A stretch of DNA of 64,000 nt, taken from the NCBI GenBank assembly GCA_020636675.1, contig JACJXK010000002.1, positions 102,921-166,920 on the forward strand, read 5' to 3'. This DNA is from Prevotellaceae bacterium. GTDB lineage: Bacteria > Bacteroidota > Bacteroidia > Bacteroidales > Paludibacteraceae. This document shows, one piece after another, positions 27,662 to 36,969 of the stretch; within the stretch, counting starts at the first letter, position 1, and the number at the start of each line of letters is the position of its first letter. The notes under the pieces are model-generated. The model made no database searches. It was not told the DNA's origin and worked only from the letters and a program-made list of their open reading frames with translations. The position numbers and the translations under genes were made by a program.

Positions 27662-28378
27662 ATGTTGAAGGAATATTATTATGAGGATGAAGTCTTGGGT
27701 CGAGTTTTGATAGTGAGAAGTCAGAAAGCAAAACATACAAATCTTCGCATCACTGCAGATTCGGAGGTAGTGCTGACTATTCCGTATGGACAAAGTGAGG
27801 AGGAGAGTATCTCCTTCATGCGTTCAAAATATGATTGGATTCTTTCTCGTCGGGAGAAAAACCGTTCCTCGGTTGTGAAAGGGTTTGATGAGTCGACAGA
27901 CTTTTCAACTCTGACATTTCGGGTGAAGATAGAGAAGGGCTTGCATTCCTCTTTTAAATTTGCACTCTCTGATGGAATTCTGGTAGTGAAGTATCCGTTT
28001 TCGTCGGATGTGAAATCGGAAGATTCCCAGGAAATCATCCGCATAGGGATAGAGAAGGCAATGCGTATGGAAGCTCAGCGCATTTTGCCGCACCGATTAC
28101 AAACTTTGGCGGAAAAGTTCGGATTTTCGTTTTCGGGGGTTGCTGTCCGTTCCAGTAAGACGAGGTGGGGCAGCTGTTCTTCCAAGAGAAGTATCAATCT
28201 CTCCTATTTCCTTCTTACGCTGCCTCCGCATCTTATAGATTATGTCCTGCTTCATGAATTGTGCCATACGAAAGAGATGAATCATGGCCTTCGTTTTTGG
28301 AATTTAATGGATGAGGTTACAAATTCAAAATCAAAGGAATACAGACAGGAGATAAAACAATATGGAACCTCTTTCTGA
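27662..28378 (+). CDS. YgjP-like zinc metallopeptidase-fold protein
   Basis: 238 residues. The C-terminal half carries VRSSKTRWGSCSSKRSINLSY, then LLHELCHTKEMNHGLRFW. HELCH (His198, Glu199, His202) and His208 give the metal site of the YgjP/DUF45 family (PF01863), related to WLM and SprT-type peptidases. The N-terminal beta domain with TNLRITADSEVVLTIPYG is also typical. No signal peptide is present, so it is cytoplasmic. The substrate of the family is not known with certainty; proteolysis is inferred from the motif. A single gene here, with no linked restriction genes, which some relatives accompany. Confidence 0.85.
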   Translation: MLKEYYYEDEVLGRVLIVRSQKAKHTNLRITADSEVVLTIPYGQSEEESISFMRSKYDWILSRREKNRSSVVKGFDESTDFSTLTFRVKIEKGLHSSFKFALSDGILVVKYPFSSDVKSEDSQEIIRIGIEKAMRMEAQRILPHRLQTLAEKFGFSFSGVAVRSSKTRWGSCSSKRSINLSYFLLTLPPHLIDYVLLHELCHTKEMNHGLRFWNLMDEVTNSKSKEYRQEIKQYGTSF

Positions 28379-28660
28379 ATTTCCTGCAGCGACAAGAAAT
28401 GCGTAAAACAGACAGAGAAACGATTAAATAGCATAAAATCCAATTCTGTTAACGTATTTTTTCTAAAATCAATTATATTTGTATTTGCTAAATTGCAATC
28501 AGTGTGGTTTGTTGGAGAACTTATTTTTATAGATATATTCATCCATGAGAAACAATAATTAAGTAGTCTGAAACTGTGATTTGCAAGGCCAAATAGTAAT
28601 CGTGATACGAGATGATTATTTCTTTTTGAATTTTAAAGTAAAAAGATTGGAAATTTTAAA

Positions 28661-31234
28661 TTGATACGTTTTTTGTTCATATTGTCGTTGATGGTTTTTG
28701 TGACCTTTGATGTGGTTTCTGGTGGGCCAAATGGCTCTCAGACACCGTCGGACGATCAAGGACAGAGAAGTGAACGTGTGCAGAATACGTTGGATCAGAA
28801 AAAGAAGAAAGAGGAGGAGGCCGCACGGAAGCGGGAACAGAAGTTGAAGGCCGAAGCCAAGCGGAAAGCTGCCCAACAGGCCGTCTTGCGAAAGGAACGT
28901 GCAGAAAGAAAAGAGGCATTGAAGGAGGAAGAGAAAAAAGAAGAGGAGAAAAAACCGGAATACGCATCCGAAGAAGAACGGATAAAGGCAGAGCAGAAAG
29001 CACGTGCGGAAAAGGTGGCGGAAGAGCGTCGTGCCGCATTGGAAAGAGAAAAAAAAGAACAGGAAGAGCGCCAACGCCAATATGAGGCGAAGTTGGAAGA
29101 ACAGAGAAAAGAACGGGAGGCTCAACTTCAGCGTGATACGGATAGAAAGGAGTTGGCCAAAACGCGTTGGGAGCAGAAGCAGGAGCAGATGGCGCAAGAA
29201 CGTGAGCTGAAAAAGGAAAAGGAACGCGAGAAAAAACTCCGTGAGCAACAACGCAAAGAAGAGAAGAAAGCTGCCGAACAGGAAAAACGCCAGCGCGAAT
29301 ACGAGAAGAAACAAAGGGAAAAGGAACTTCGTGCACAGAAAAAGGAAAGAGAACGAGAGGCACATTTCCAGAAAAAAGCAGCAGAGCAGAAGCGAAGGGA
29401 GATGATGCGTGCTAGGGAAGAAAAACGAAGAGTGTTTCGTGAAAAACTGAGAGAGCGAGAACGCCAACGATTGGAACGCGAACAGCAACGTAAGGCCGTA
29501 TTGCGTGAACGCCAGAGAGCAAAAGAACTGCGTGAACGCGAACAAGATAGGGAGGAGAAGGCTAAGCGTGACTCCATAAACATACAAAAGAGAGCCGAAG
29601 AAAGGGAACGGAACTTGCTGAAAAGGGAACGGGAACGGGAGAAAAGGGCACTGGAGTATGAGAAGAAGAAAGAACAGAAGGCTAGAGAGCTGGAAAACCA
29701 AGAACGCAGTGAGGAAGCTCGTGTGAAACGGGAGGAAGCTGCTGAGGATATTCGTGCTAAAAAGGAGGAACGGGCTATCCGTGAGAACCAAAAGATGAAG
29801 GAGGAAGATAAACAGAAGGAACTTGAAAAACAGAGAGAAAAGGCCGAAAAACGGGCTAGAAAGATAGCAGAAAAGAAGGTCAAAAATAAATACAAGCAGA
29901 AGAAGAGACAAGAGGAGGCTGAAGAGCAGGAGGAACGCATGCGTGAGCGTTATGAGAAGGCTTTCTTGGAAGACTCCATGGACGAGGCGGAGAAAGATTG
30001 GAAAGCCAAGCTGATGGATGACTCTGATGAGGAAGACGCAGAAGATGAGATGGGAACTGATAGTACAGCCGCTTCTACGAAAAAATTGACTCGAAAGGAG
30101 AAGAAAGAACTAAAACGGAAGGAAAAGGAACGGGCTGAACGTAAAGCTATATTGGCCAAAGGAAAACCGAAAGAAAATAAAACAAAAAAGGATTCCGAAG
30201 ATGAATCTTCTTCGGATGAGGAGTCTGCGATAGACGAGGAGGTGGATGCCGAAGTTGTGGCTGACAGCACCTCTGAAGTGGAAATAGAGGAGGTCTCCGT
30301 TCAGGTAGATAGTGCTATGCTTGCTCAGCAGATGGCTGAAGTGGAAGCTGAAATGCAAAATCTTGAAGATCTGAAGCAGGCACAGAAAGAGAAAGGAGAA
30401 AAAGGTGTCATTGTCCGTAAAATACAGATACCTAATTGCCGTTATAAAAATGAGGTTTATTACAAAAGGGACAAGTTCCTATTCATTTATGAATATGATT
30501 TTTTCCTCCATTACTTCGATCACAGGTATTTTCACCGTAAAAAATTTTATGACATGGTGGATTCAACCCGTATTGTGGCTCGGCATGTGAAGGAACTAGT
30601 AGGCAATACGAAATACAGAAAAGTCGATTTCAATGAAGTGGTCGATTCTGTGGGCGCCATTCTTCCGGATTATCCTGTAGAGGAATATTTGGATTCGGTG
30701 ATAACGGATCTTAATTTGGAATATCTGGCGACGGGTGAGATCAAAATACGGTACAAGAAAAGGAAACAGAAGTTTATATACGCAAAATATAAACCTTCTA
30801 ATATGGAACAGGCCTCGCTGGGCGACATTAAATTCTATACCATGAACCGGCGTAAGCTGATTGAGGAGCTGGATGCTTCTGCTTTCGACTCTTTGTTGGA
30901 ACAACCCGATTCTGCCGATGCAGATATGCAGTTGCTTGCCGATTCTCTGGGAAAACTTAAGATACGGCTTTTTGGCGACACATCTTCTGTGAGTGCGGAT
31001 AGTTTTGATGTGGTTCTGCAGATGCTGGAAGAACAGCAAGATGAATCGTCTCGTGATTCTTTGATGGAGGCTTTGTCTAAAAGGAATGTTCCGACGGAGT
31101 CTTCTTTGAAGTCTGACCGAAAGAACGGCACTTCATCAGATGGTAGGAAGCCGGAGGAGAATGATGTTCCAGAAAATGGAGGAGAGGCGACAAAAGAGGA
31201 TGGAGATGAAGGCGTGCCTCCCGCTCAGGAGTAA
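28661..31234 (+). CDS. Unrecognised exported protein with a very long charged helix
   Basis: 857 residues from TTG at 28661; that start gives a good signal peptide (MIRFLFILSLMVFVTFDVVSG), while the first ATG (28691) would lose it. Residues about 40-440 are almost wholly Glu, Lys, Arg, Gln and Ala with very few Pro or Gly, which predicts one continuous single alpha-helix or coiled coil about 60 nm long if fully extended. An acidic/Ser-rich linker (about 445-570) follows, then a compact domain of about 130 residues (590-720) rich in Tyr and Phe (FLFIYEYDFFLHYFDH), and a disordered tail. I know no family for the C-terminal part. A TATATTTG -7 box lies at 28474-28481. It may be a periplasmic spacer or scaffold; this is inference. 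Open frames on the other strand are by-products of the biased codons. Confidence 0.75.
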   Translation: MIRFLFILSLMVFVTFDVVSGGPNGSQTPSDDQGQRSERVQNTLDQKKKKEEEAARKREQKLKAEAKRKAAQQAVLRKERAERKEALKEEEKKEEEKKPEYASEEERIKAEQKARAEKVAEERRAALEREKKEQEERQRQYEAKLEEQRKEREAQLQRDTDRKELAKTRWEQKQEQMAQERELKKEKEREKKLREQQRKEEKKAAEQEKRQREYEKKQREKELRAQKKEREREAHFQKKAAEQKRREMMRAREEKRRVFREKLRERERQRLEREQQRKAVLRERQRAKELREREQDREEKAKRDSINIQKRAEERERNLLKREREREKRALEYEKKKEQKARELENQERSEEARVKREEAAEDIRAKKEERAIRENQKMKEEDKQKELEKQREKAEKRARKIAEKKVKNKYKQKKRQEEAEEQEERMRERYEKAFLEDSMDEAEKDWKAKLMDDSDEEDAEDEMGTDSTAASTKKLTRKEKKELKRKEKERAERKAILAKGKPKENKTKKDSEDESSSDEESAIDEEVDAEVVADSTSEVEIEEVSVQVDSAMLAQQMAEVEAEMQNLEDLKQAQKEKGEKGVIVRKIQIPNCRYKNEVYYKRDKFLFIYEYDFFLHYFDHRYFHRKKFYDMVDSTRIVARHVKELVGNTKYRKVDFNEVVDSVGAILPDYPVEEYLDSVITDLNLEYLATGEIKIRYKKRKQKFIYAKYKPSNMEQASLGDIKFYTMNRRKLIEELDASAFDSLLEQPDSADADMQLLADSLGKLKIRLFGDTSSVSADSFDVVLQMLEEQQDESSRDSLMEALSKRNVPTESSLKSDRKNGTSSDGRKPEENDVPENGGEATKEDGDEGVPPAQE

Positions 31235-31245
31235 GGCTATTTGCC

Positions 31246-31301
31246 TTCTCCTAAACATAAAAAAGGAGGATGGTACTAAATGAAGGAAGATTTTAGGAGA
31301 A
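31246..31301. repeat. Perfect 10-base inverted repeat before cdsA
   Basis: TTCTCCTAAA (31246-31255) and TTTAGGAGAA (31292-31301) are exact reverse complements separated by 36 bases, just after the 857-residue protein gene. No T run follows, so it is not a classical terminator. Confidence 0.45.
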
Positions 31302-31384
31302 TAGAATGTCCACGTTATTGCAAAATGTTGTATTTTCGCCGAGTCTTTTCTAGATGATGATTGTAGAACTAAAAAATAGAAGTT

Positions 31385-32194
31385 TTGTTTAAAAATTTGT
31401 TGATAAGAGCTTTGTCTGGAGCGGTGTTCATTACATTGATGATTGCCGCCATCTTAGTGCCGCCATATTGCTTCGGTGGCTTGTTTCTAGTGGTCACGTT
31501 ACTTGGATTGAGAGAGTTTTATTCCCTTGCGGATAAGATGGGGTCTGTTGATTTGGATAAGTGGTTGGCTATTGTTGGTGGACTAGTGCTGTATGTTTCC
31601 GTGTTTGTTGATTGCTTCTATTCTATGAATATATATGGCTTGTATGTGTTGTGCGTAGTGGCCATTTTTATAATGGAACTTTTCAGAAAGAGGATAAATC
31701 CGATAAAGAATATAGCAATATCGTTGATGGGCCATTTCTATATTGCTTTGCCCATGTGTGCCATGACGATGATAGAGAGGGAACATCCCATCTTTGTGAT
31801 GGCCTTCTTCTTTATGATTTGGGCTTCCGATACGGGCGCATATCTGACAGGTATGTGTTTCGGCAAACATAAGATGTTTGAACGGGTCTCTCCTAAAAAG
31901 ACGTGGGAGGGTCTGTTTGGCGGGTTTGTCTTTGCCTTGTTAGTCGGGTTCATCTTTGGCCAATTCGTGGATGATTCCGCTTCTTTGGACTTATTTCAAT
32001 GGCTTGCGTTCTCGGTAGTCGTTTTCGTATTCGGAACGTTGGGCGATTTAATCGAGTCGTTGTTTAAACGAACACTTAATGTAAAAGATTCTGGTGCTAT
32101 TATGCCTGGACATGGAGGTGTTTTGGACCGTTTTGACAGTGCCTTGTTGGCGGCACCGGTGGTTTCTGTTTTCATATATTACATATTGAAGTAG
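31385..32194 (+). CDS. cdsA: Phosphatidate cytidylyltransferase (CDP-diacylglycerol synthase)
   Basis: 269 residues from a TTG start at 31385 (FKNLLIRALSGAVFI follows, as in relatives; no in-frame ATG fits). There are about eight membrane helices. Family marks: WASDTGAYLTGMCFGKHK, VSPKKTWEG, and the signature SLFKRTLNVKDSGAIMPGHGG with the LDRFDS end. It makes CDP-diacylglycerol from phosphatidate and CTP in the inner membrane. psd and pssA follow directly, so the window holds the whole route from phosphatidate to phosphatidylethanolamine. Confidence 0.95.
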   Translation: MFKNLLIRALSGAVFITLMIAAILVPPYCFGGLFLVVTLLGLREFYSLADKMGSVDLDKWLAIVGGLVLYVSVFVDCFYSMNIYGLYVLCVVAIFIMELFRKRINPIKNIAISLMGHFYIALPMCAMTMIEREHPIFVMAFFFMIWASDTGAYLTGMCFGKHKMFERVSPKKTWEGLFGGFVFALLVGFIFGQFVDDSASLDLFQWLAFSVVVFVFGTLGDLIESLFKRTLNVKDSGAIMPGHGGVLDRFDSALLAAPVVSVFIYYILK

Positions 32195-32230
32195 AAAAGG
32201 ACCGTTATAAAATATATTAATGTTTAACGC

Positions 32231-32261
32231 TTGTATGTTAGTACCATATTTATTAACTTTG
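32231..32261 (+). promoter_or_regulatory. Promoter of psd-pssA
   Basis: TTG (32231-32233), a 20-base spacer and TAACTTTG (32254-32261) match the -33/-7 consensus in the gap after cdsA. The leader would be about 14 bases. Confidence 0.65.
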
Positions 32262-32281
32262 CAGCGCAAATTATTAGATCA

Positions 32282-32959
32282 ATGACAATACATAAAGAAG
32301 GAAAAGGAATATTATTGACCATTTTCGCTGTTATTGCGATGATTGACATCGCAGCGTATTTTCTGTGGAGTGAGGAAAGTCCATTGTTGGTTAAGCTGAT
32401 TGTGGGTTTCAGTCTTTTTGTTTTTTTGTTCTTTGTTAATTTTTTTCGAAGCCCTAAACGAGATTTCGTAGGTTTTGAAGAAGGGATGGTTGTAGCTCCT
32501 GCCGACGGAAAGGTGGTGGTTATAGAACCGACGATGGAGGATGAATATCTAAATGAGAAAAGAATACAAGTCTCTATTTTCATGAGTGTGTTCAATGTTC
32601 ATGCCAATTGGTATCCTACACACGGGAAAGTGGTATATTATACACATAATGACGGCCGGTTCATGGCTGCTAACCTTCCGAAGTCGAGTACTGAAAACGA
32701 ACGAGCTACCGTTGTGATAGAGACATCTTCTAAGACGAGGATTTTGGTTAGACAGATAGCAGGAGCTTTGGCACGCCGTATCGTTACTTATGCGATGGAA
32801 GGTCATGAGTGTAGGGTGAATGATCATTTGGGCTTCATCAAGTTTGGGTCTCGTGTCGATTTGTTCTTGCCAATGGGGTCTGAGATTCTTGTGAAGATGA
32901 AACAGAATGTGGTGGGAAATAAAACAATAATAGCCAGACTTCCGAAAACAGAGGCCTGA
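32282..32959 (+). CDS. psd: Phosphatidylserine decarboxylase proenzyme (short form)
   Basis: 225 residues from ATG at 32282 (MTIHKEGKG). Two N-terminal hydrophobic segments (about 9-55) anchor it in the membrane. VVAPADGKVV and FMSVFNVHANWYP are family blocks, and FIKFGSRVD carries the self-cleavage site Gly189-Ser190, where Ser becomes the pyruvoyl cofactor of the alpha chain. It decarboxylates phosphatidylserine to phosphatidylethanolamine. The short form with an FGS motif is the one usual in Bacteroidota. pssA begins 15 bases downstream. Confidence 0.95.
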   Translation: MTIHKEGKGILLTIFAVIAMIDIAAYFLWSEESPLLVKLIVGFSLFVFLFFVNFFRSPKRDFVGFEEGMVVAPADGKVVVIEPTMEDEYLNEKRIQVSIFMSVFNVHANWYPTHGKVVYYTHNDGRFMAANLPKSSTENERATVVIETSSKTRILVRQIAGALARRIVTYAMEGHECRVNDHLGFIKFGSRVDLFLPMGSEILVKMKQNVVGNKTIIARLPKTEA

Positions 32960-32974
32960 TAAAATATAACTGAG

Positions 32975-33700
32975 ATGAAAAGCATAACGAGCTACATACC
33001 TAATACAATTACTAGTCTGAACCTCTTTTCAGGCTGTGTTGCGTGTGTGATGGCATTTGACGGAAACTTCTTTTGGGCGGCAATGTTTATTTATTTTGCG
33101 GCTGTATTTGATTTTTTTGATGGCATGACGGCTCGTTTGCTCAAGGCTTATTCCAATATAGGCAAGGAACTTGATTCTTTGGCAGATATGGTTAGTTTTG
33201 GATTGGCTCCAGGTGTCATCATGTTTAAATGGTTGACTCTTTATTCTCCGGATCCAAGGCTGTTGCCGTTTGTGGCATTTCTTATCCCTGTCTTTTCTGC
33301 CCTTCGGTTGGCTAAATTCAATATTGACGAGAGGCAAACTTCCTCTTTCATCGGATTGCCAACTCCGGCGAATGCCATTTTTATGGCTTCTTTCATAGCA
33401 TTGGTAAGTTTGGAAGATTCTGTGTTCGAGTTGCCGAAAGACTCGTTTGTAGTTAACCTGAGTTGCAGCGTCTTCTTTATTGTGCCTTTAATAGTGATGT
33501 TCTCATTGTTGTTGGTCTGTGAGTTGCCGATGTTCTCTTTGAAGTTTAAAAATTTGAGTTGGCAAGATAATAAAGTTAGATTTATATTTCTTGGTGTGTC
33601 TGTACTCCTGTTGCTTATTTTTTGGCTGGCTGCAGTTCCAATGGTCATTCTGTTATTCATTCTGATGTCTGTCGGAATGTGGCTGAAAAATAGAAAGTGA
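32975..33700 (+). CDS. pssA: CDP-diacylglycerol-serine O-phosphatidyltransferase
   Basis: 241 residues with six to eight membrane helices. The CDP-alcohol phosphatidyltransferase motif is exact: Asp49-Gly50, Ala53-Arg54, Gly63, Asp67 and Asp71 (DGMTAR...GKELDSLAD). It makes phosphatidylserine from CDP-diacylglycerol and serine, the substrate of the decarboxylase encoded just upstream. The product order psd then pssA in one operon is common in this phylum. Confidence 0.95.
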   Translation: MKSITSYIPNTITSLNLFSGCVACVMAFDGNFFWAAMFIYFAAVFDFFDGMTARLLKAYSNIGKELDSLADMVSFGLAPGVIMFKWLTLYSPDPRLLPFVAFLIPVFSALRLAKFNIDERQTSSFIGLPTPANAIFMASFIALVSLEDSVFELPKDSFVVNLSCSVFFIVPLIVMFSLLLVCELPMFSLKFKNLSWQDNKVRFIFLGVSVLLLLIFWLAAVPMVILLFILMSVGMWLKNRK

Positions 33701-33773
33701 ATTACTCTATTGAGGGTCCTTCTCTTGATGAAGAAGGTTCCACCTTTCCGTCATGTCTTAATTTTTAGATTTT

Positions 33774-35510
33774 ATGTTGCAGTTCCTTAAGTATACGTTG
33801 GCTACGCTGACGGGGTTAGTATTATTTTCTTTTGTGGGATTAGTGCTTCTTTTTATAGTGTTGGCTGCGGTACTCTCTTCGTCGGAATCGAAAGAAGAGG
33901 TGAAGCCAAATTCTATACTTTGCTTGAATATGGAGGGGACTCTTCTTGACAGAACCGAAGATGACATTTATTCCGTTGTCTTTGGCGACGATGATCCAAT
34001 GCTAGGGTTGGATGAAATATTGAAGTCTATCTCAAATGCAAAATCAGATTCGTGTATCAAGGGTATCTATCTGAAATCCGGTTTGTTTAGTGCGGGTTAT
34101 GCCTCCATCCAAGAGATTCGAAGTGCGCTGCTTGATTTTAAAAAATCGGGTAAGTTTGTGGTGGCCTATTCTGGTGCCTATTCGCAGGGGGGGTATTATT
34201 TGTCGTCTGTGGCTGATAAGATTTATCTGAATCCAGAAGGGATGCTCGATCTGAGCGGCATTTCCTCCAGTGCGGTTTTTTATAAAGGTATGCTCCAAAA
34301 GTTAGGAGTAGAGATGCAAGTTGTGAAGGTTGGTACTTACAAATCATTCACAGAACAATATACGAACACGGAGATGAGTCAAGCTAATCGCCAACAGATG
34401 GAGGTTTTGACCTCCTCCATGTGGAATAGCATATTGGCAGAGATATCACAGTCTCGTCATATCCCTGTGGATTCGTTGAATGCGGCTGCTGATGATTTCA
34501 TGGCCTTTCAGCCCCAGATGCGAGATGTCCGCTTGGGACTAGTGGATGGGTTGAAATATGTGGACGAGGTCCAGTCTGAACTTTGTGCCATGCTTGGTTT
34601 GAATGCCGATGAGGAGATAGATATGGTGTCTCCTTCTGATCTGATATTGGATGATGCCGATCAACGCTCCGGCAGCCAGAAGGTGGCTGTGGTCTACGCT
34701 GTCGGTGAAATTGACAATGGCAATACGGACGGCATCAACTCTTCCGAATTGATAGAGACGATGAACAAATTACGTAAAGACTCAGATGTGAAGTCAGTCG
34801 TGCTCCGTGTTAATTCGCCGGGAGGTAGTGCCTATGGGTCCGAGCAGATATGGCGGGCTATCGAGTTGTTGAAAGCTAAGAAGCCTGTATTTGTGAGCAT
34901 GGGAGACTATGCGGCCTCTGGTGGTTATTACATCTCCTGCAATGCGACGAAGATTGTCGCCGAGCCTACTACTATAACTGGTTCAATCGGTATTTTTAGT
35001 GTCATTCCTAATTTGGAAGGGCTGATGGATAAAGTGGGGGTCGACTATGACGTGGTGAAAACCAACCGATATTCGGATGTGCCGACAATGACAAGACCCA
35101 TGACCGACTCGGAACGGAGCATGATGCAGTCTTTTGTAGACCGCGGATACCATGTTTTTGTGAAACGTTGTGCAGATGGACGTTCCATGCCTTTTGACTC
35201 GGTTGCTAATATTGCGCAGGGACGAGTGTGGAGCGGTGCTAGCGCGAAGGAAATAGGATTGGTAGACCAATTGGGCGGTTTGGATGAAACCATTAAGATG
35301 GCTGCAAAGGAGGTGAATGTTGACCCTTATGAGGTGGAGTATTATCCAAAGAAGAAGTCTTGGTTGGATAATCTCTTGGATATGCCGAGTCTTGGAATGG
35401 ATAAGGTGATTGCGGCATTCTCCCTTAAGAAGGAATATCAGGTGGTAGATCGAGTGACGAAAATAGACAGACTCCAAGCTATTATGCCTTATGGAATGGA
35501 GATAAAGTGA
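33774..35510 (+). CDS. sppA: Signal peptide peptidase SppA (long form)
   Basis: 578 residues. One N-terminal membrane helix (about 11-35) holds two tandem ClpP-like domains on the periplasmic side, as in the 67 kDa SppA class. The general base Lys190 (VGTYKSFTE) lies in the N-terminal domain and the nucleophile Ser382 (GDYAASGGYY) in the C-terminal one, so the Ser-Lys dyad is intact. It degrades signal peptides left in the membrane. It follows pssA by 73 bases and may be in the same transcript. Confidence 0.93.
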   Translation: MLQFLKYTLATLTGLVLFSFVGLVLLFIVLAAVLSSSESKEEVKPNSILCLNMEGTLLDRTEDDIYSVVFGDDDPMLGLDEILKSISNAKSDSCIKGIYLKSGLFSAGYASIQEIRSALLDFKKSGKFVVAYSGAYSQGGYYLSSVADKIYLNPEGMLDLSGISSSAVFYKGMLQKLGVEMQVVKVGTYKSFTEQYTNTEMSQANRQQMEVLTSSMWNSILAEISQSRHIPVDSLNAAADDFMAFQPQMRDVRLGLVDGLKYVDEVQSELCAMLGLNADEEIDMVSPSDLILDDADQRSGSQKVAVVYAVGEIDNGNTDGINSSELIETMNKLRKDSDVKSVVLRVNSPGGSAYGSEQIWRAIELLKAKKPVFVSMGDYAASGGYYISCNATKIVAEPTTITGSIGIFSVIPNLEGLMDKVGVDYDVVKTNRYSDVPTMTRPMTDSERSMMQSFVDRGYHVFVKRCADGRSMPFDSVANIAQGRVWSGASAKEIGLVDQLGGLDETIKMAAKEVNVDPYEVEYYPKKKSWLDNLLDMPSLGMDKVIAAFSLKKEYQVVDRVTKIDRLQAIMPYGMEIK

Positions 35511-35859
35511 GGCTTTTGATTTTATTTCCGAATGGTTAGATTGTAAGAAGGAAAGCTGTTTTTATGTTGTAAAACACAAGTATTTGGATCTCTTTCGGGA
35601 AAAACTCGCATTCGAAAGAAAATGTTTATTAATTATTTGGAAATCACCTATGGAAAGATTAATTTGGATGTCGATTTAAATCTGTAGTTCTTTGTCTGGA
35701 ACGATAAGTTATTGATAAATAGTCCTAATTTGTTTTTCGTCCTTTTCCTTGAAAGAAGGAGAAGTGGCGATATGGATCCGTGTTCGGATCATACTCTTTT
35801 TATGAGAAACAATGGCGAGTGATAGTAGGATTTGTATAACATCTAAATTATAGCAAACA
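35511..35859 (+). other. Intergenic region between sppA and lpxK
   Basis: 349 bases without a supported gene. The only clear structure is a 6-base hairpin GATCCG-TGTT-CGGATC (35775-35790). It probably holds the lpxK promoter, but I found no exact -33/-7 pair. Confidence 0.4.
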
Positions 35860-36969
35860 ATGTCAGTAGTAAATGCATCCATAGTATGGAAAATGTTGCT
35901 TTATCCATTTATGATATTATATGGAGTAGGTGTTGCTGTGCGTAATTGGATGTTTGATGTGGGTATTTTGCCCTCAGAAAAGTTTGATACTCCCATTATT
36001 TCTGTGGGTAATATAACAGTAGGAGGAACGGGGAAAACTCCTTTCACCGAGTATATGGTGCGTCTGCTCCGGCAGAGCAACAAAGTGGGCGTTTTGAGCC
36101 GAGGCTATAAACGTAAGACCTCGGGATTCGTGTTGTCCACTGAAAAATCCACATCGGCGGAGATTGGCGATGAGCCTTGTCAGATGAAACGTAAGTTTCC
36201 TGACCTTGTTTTGGCAGTCGATGCCAACCGAAGAAGGGGCATCAGAAAAATGTTGGCAGAGCCTAACAGGCCGGAGGTGATTATCTTGGACGACGCTTAT
36301 CAGCATCGTTACGTGAAACCGGACATTTCTGTACTTCTGATTGATTATAATCGGTTGATAACAGAGGATTCTCTGATGCCCGTCGGACAGTTGAGGGAAC
36401 CTTTGAAGTCGAAGAACAGAGCAAATATTGTGGTTGTTAATAAATGCCCGTCTGCGATAAAGCCGATTGAATTTAGGATTATAAGAAAGAAACTGAAGCT
36501 ATTCCCTTATCAGACGTTGTTCTTCACATCTATTTCGTATGACAGATTTAAACCGGTATTCCCTAAATATGCCTCTGATAAGATGCAGAAGGATATCGTG
36601 TCGAGAGATAATTATGGGGTGCTGTGTGTTTCAGGGATAGCTTCTCCGTTGCCGTTCGAACATTATGTTTCTTCTTTCTCTAAAAGTGTGCGTTCCTTGA
36701 CGTTCGGAGACCATCATAATTTCGGGAAAGATGATATTTCTAAAATAGAGAAAACCTTCGCTGCCTTTCCTTCCCGGCACAAAATCATATTGACCACGGA
36801 GAAGGATGCAGTCCGTTTACGCGACAACTTGAAGATGCCTGATTCTTTGAAGAAGGTGATGTACTATATTCCCCTCACAATTGATTTTATGTTGGAAGAG
36901 GGGCCTGCGTTTGACAAACAAATCATAGATTATGTTGACAAAAATAGACAATACATGCGATTATCTTAG
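35860..36969 (+). CDS. lpxK: Tetraacyldisaccharide 4'-kinase (lipid A synthesis)
   Basis: 369 residues. An N-terminal hydrophobic helix precedes the Walker A region SVGNITVGGTGKTPF (about 48-62), the family's signature, and DDAYQHRYVKPDISVLLIDY is the second conserved block. It phosphorylates the 4' position of the tetraacyl disaccharide to form lipid IVA on the inner face of the inner membrane, showing that the cell is Gram-negative with lipid A. The 3' end overlaps the next gene by 38 bases in another frame. Confidence 0.95.
   Translation: MSVVNASIVWKMLLYPFMILYGVGVAVRNWMFDVGILPSEKFDTPIISVGNITVGGTGKTPFTEYMVRLLRQSNKVGVLSRGYKRKTSGFVLSTEKSTSAEIGDEPCQMKRKFPDLVLAVDANRRRGIRKMLAEPNRPEVIILDDAYQHRYVKPDISVLLIDYNRLITEDSLMPVGQLREPLKSKNRANIVVVNKCPSAIKPIEFRIIRKKLKLFPYQTLFFTSISYDRFKPVFPKYASDKMQKDIVSRDNYGVLCVSGIASPLPFEHYVSSFSKSVRSLTFGDHHNFGKDDISKIEKTFAAFPSRHKIILTTEKDAVRLRDNLKMPDSLKKVMYYIPLTIDFMLEEGPAFDKQIIDYVDKNRQYMRLS

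Noticed and set aside
28616..29940. Long open frames on the minus strand opposite the 857-residue protein (431 and 270 codons)
   Set aside because: They mirror the Glu/Lys/Arg-rich codons of the plus strand, giving runs of Phe, Leu and Ser. They have no start signals or family motifs.
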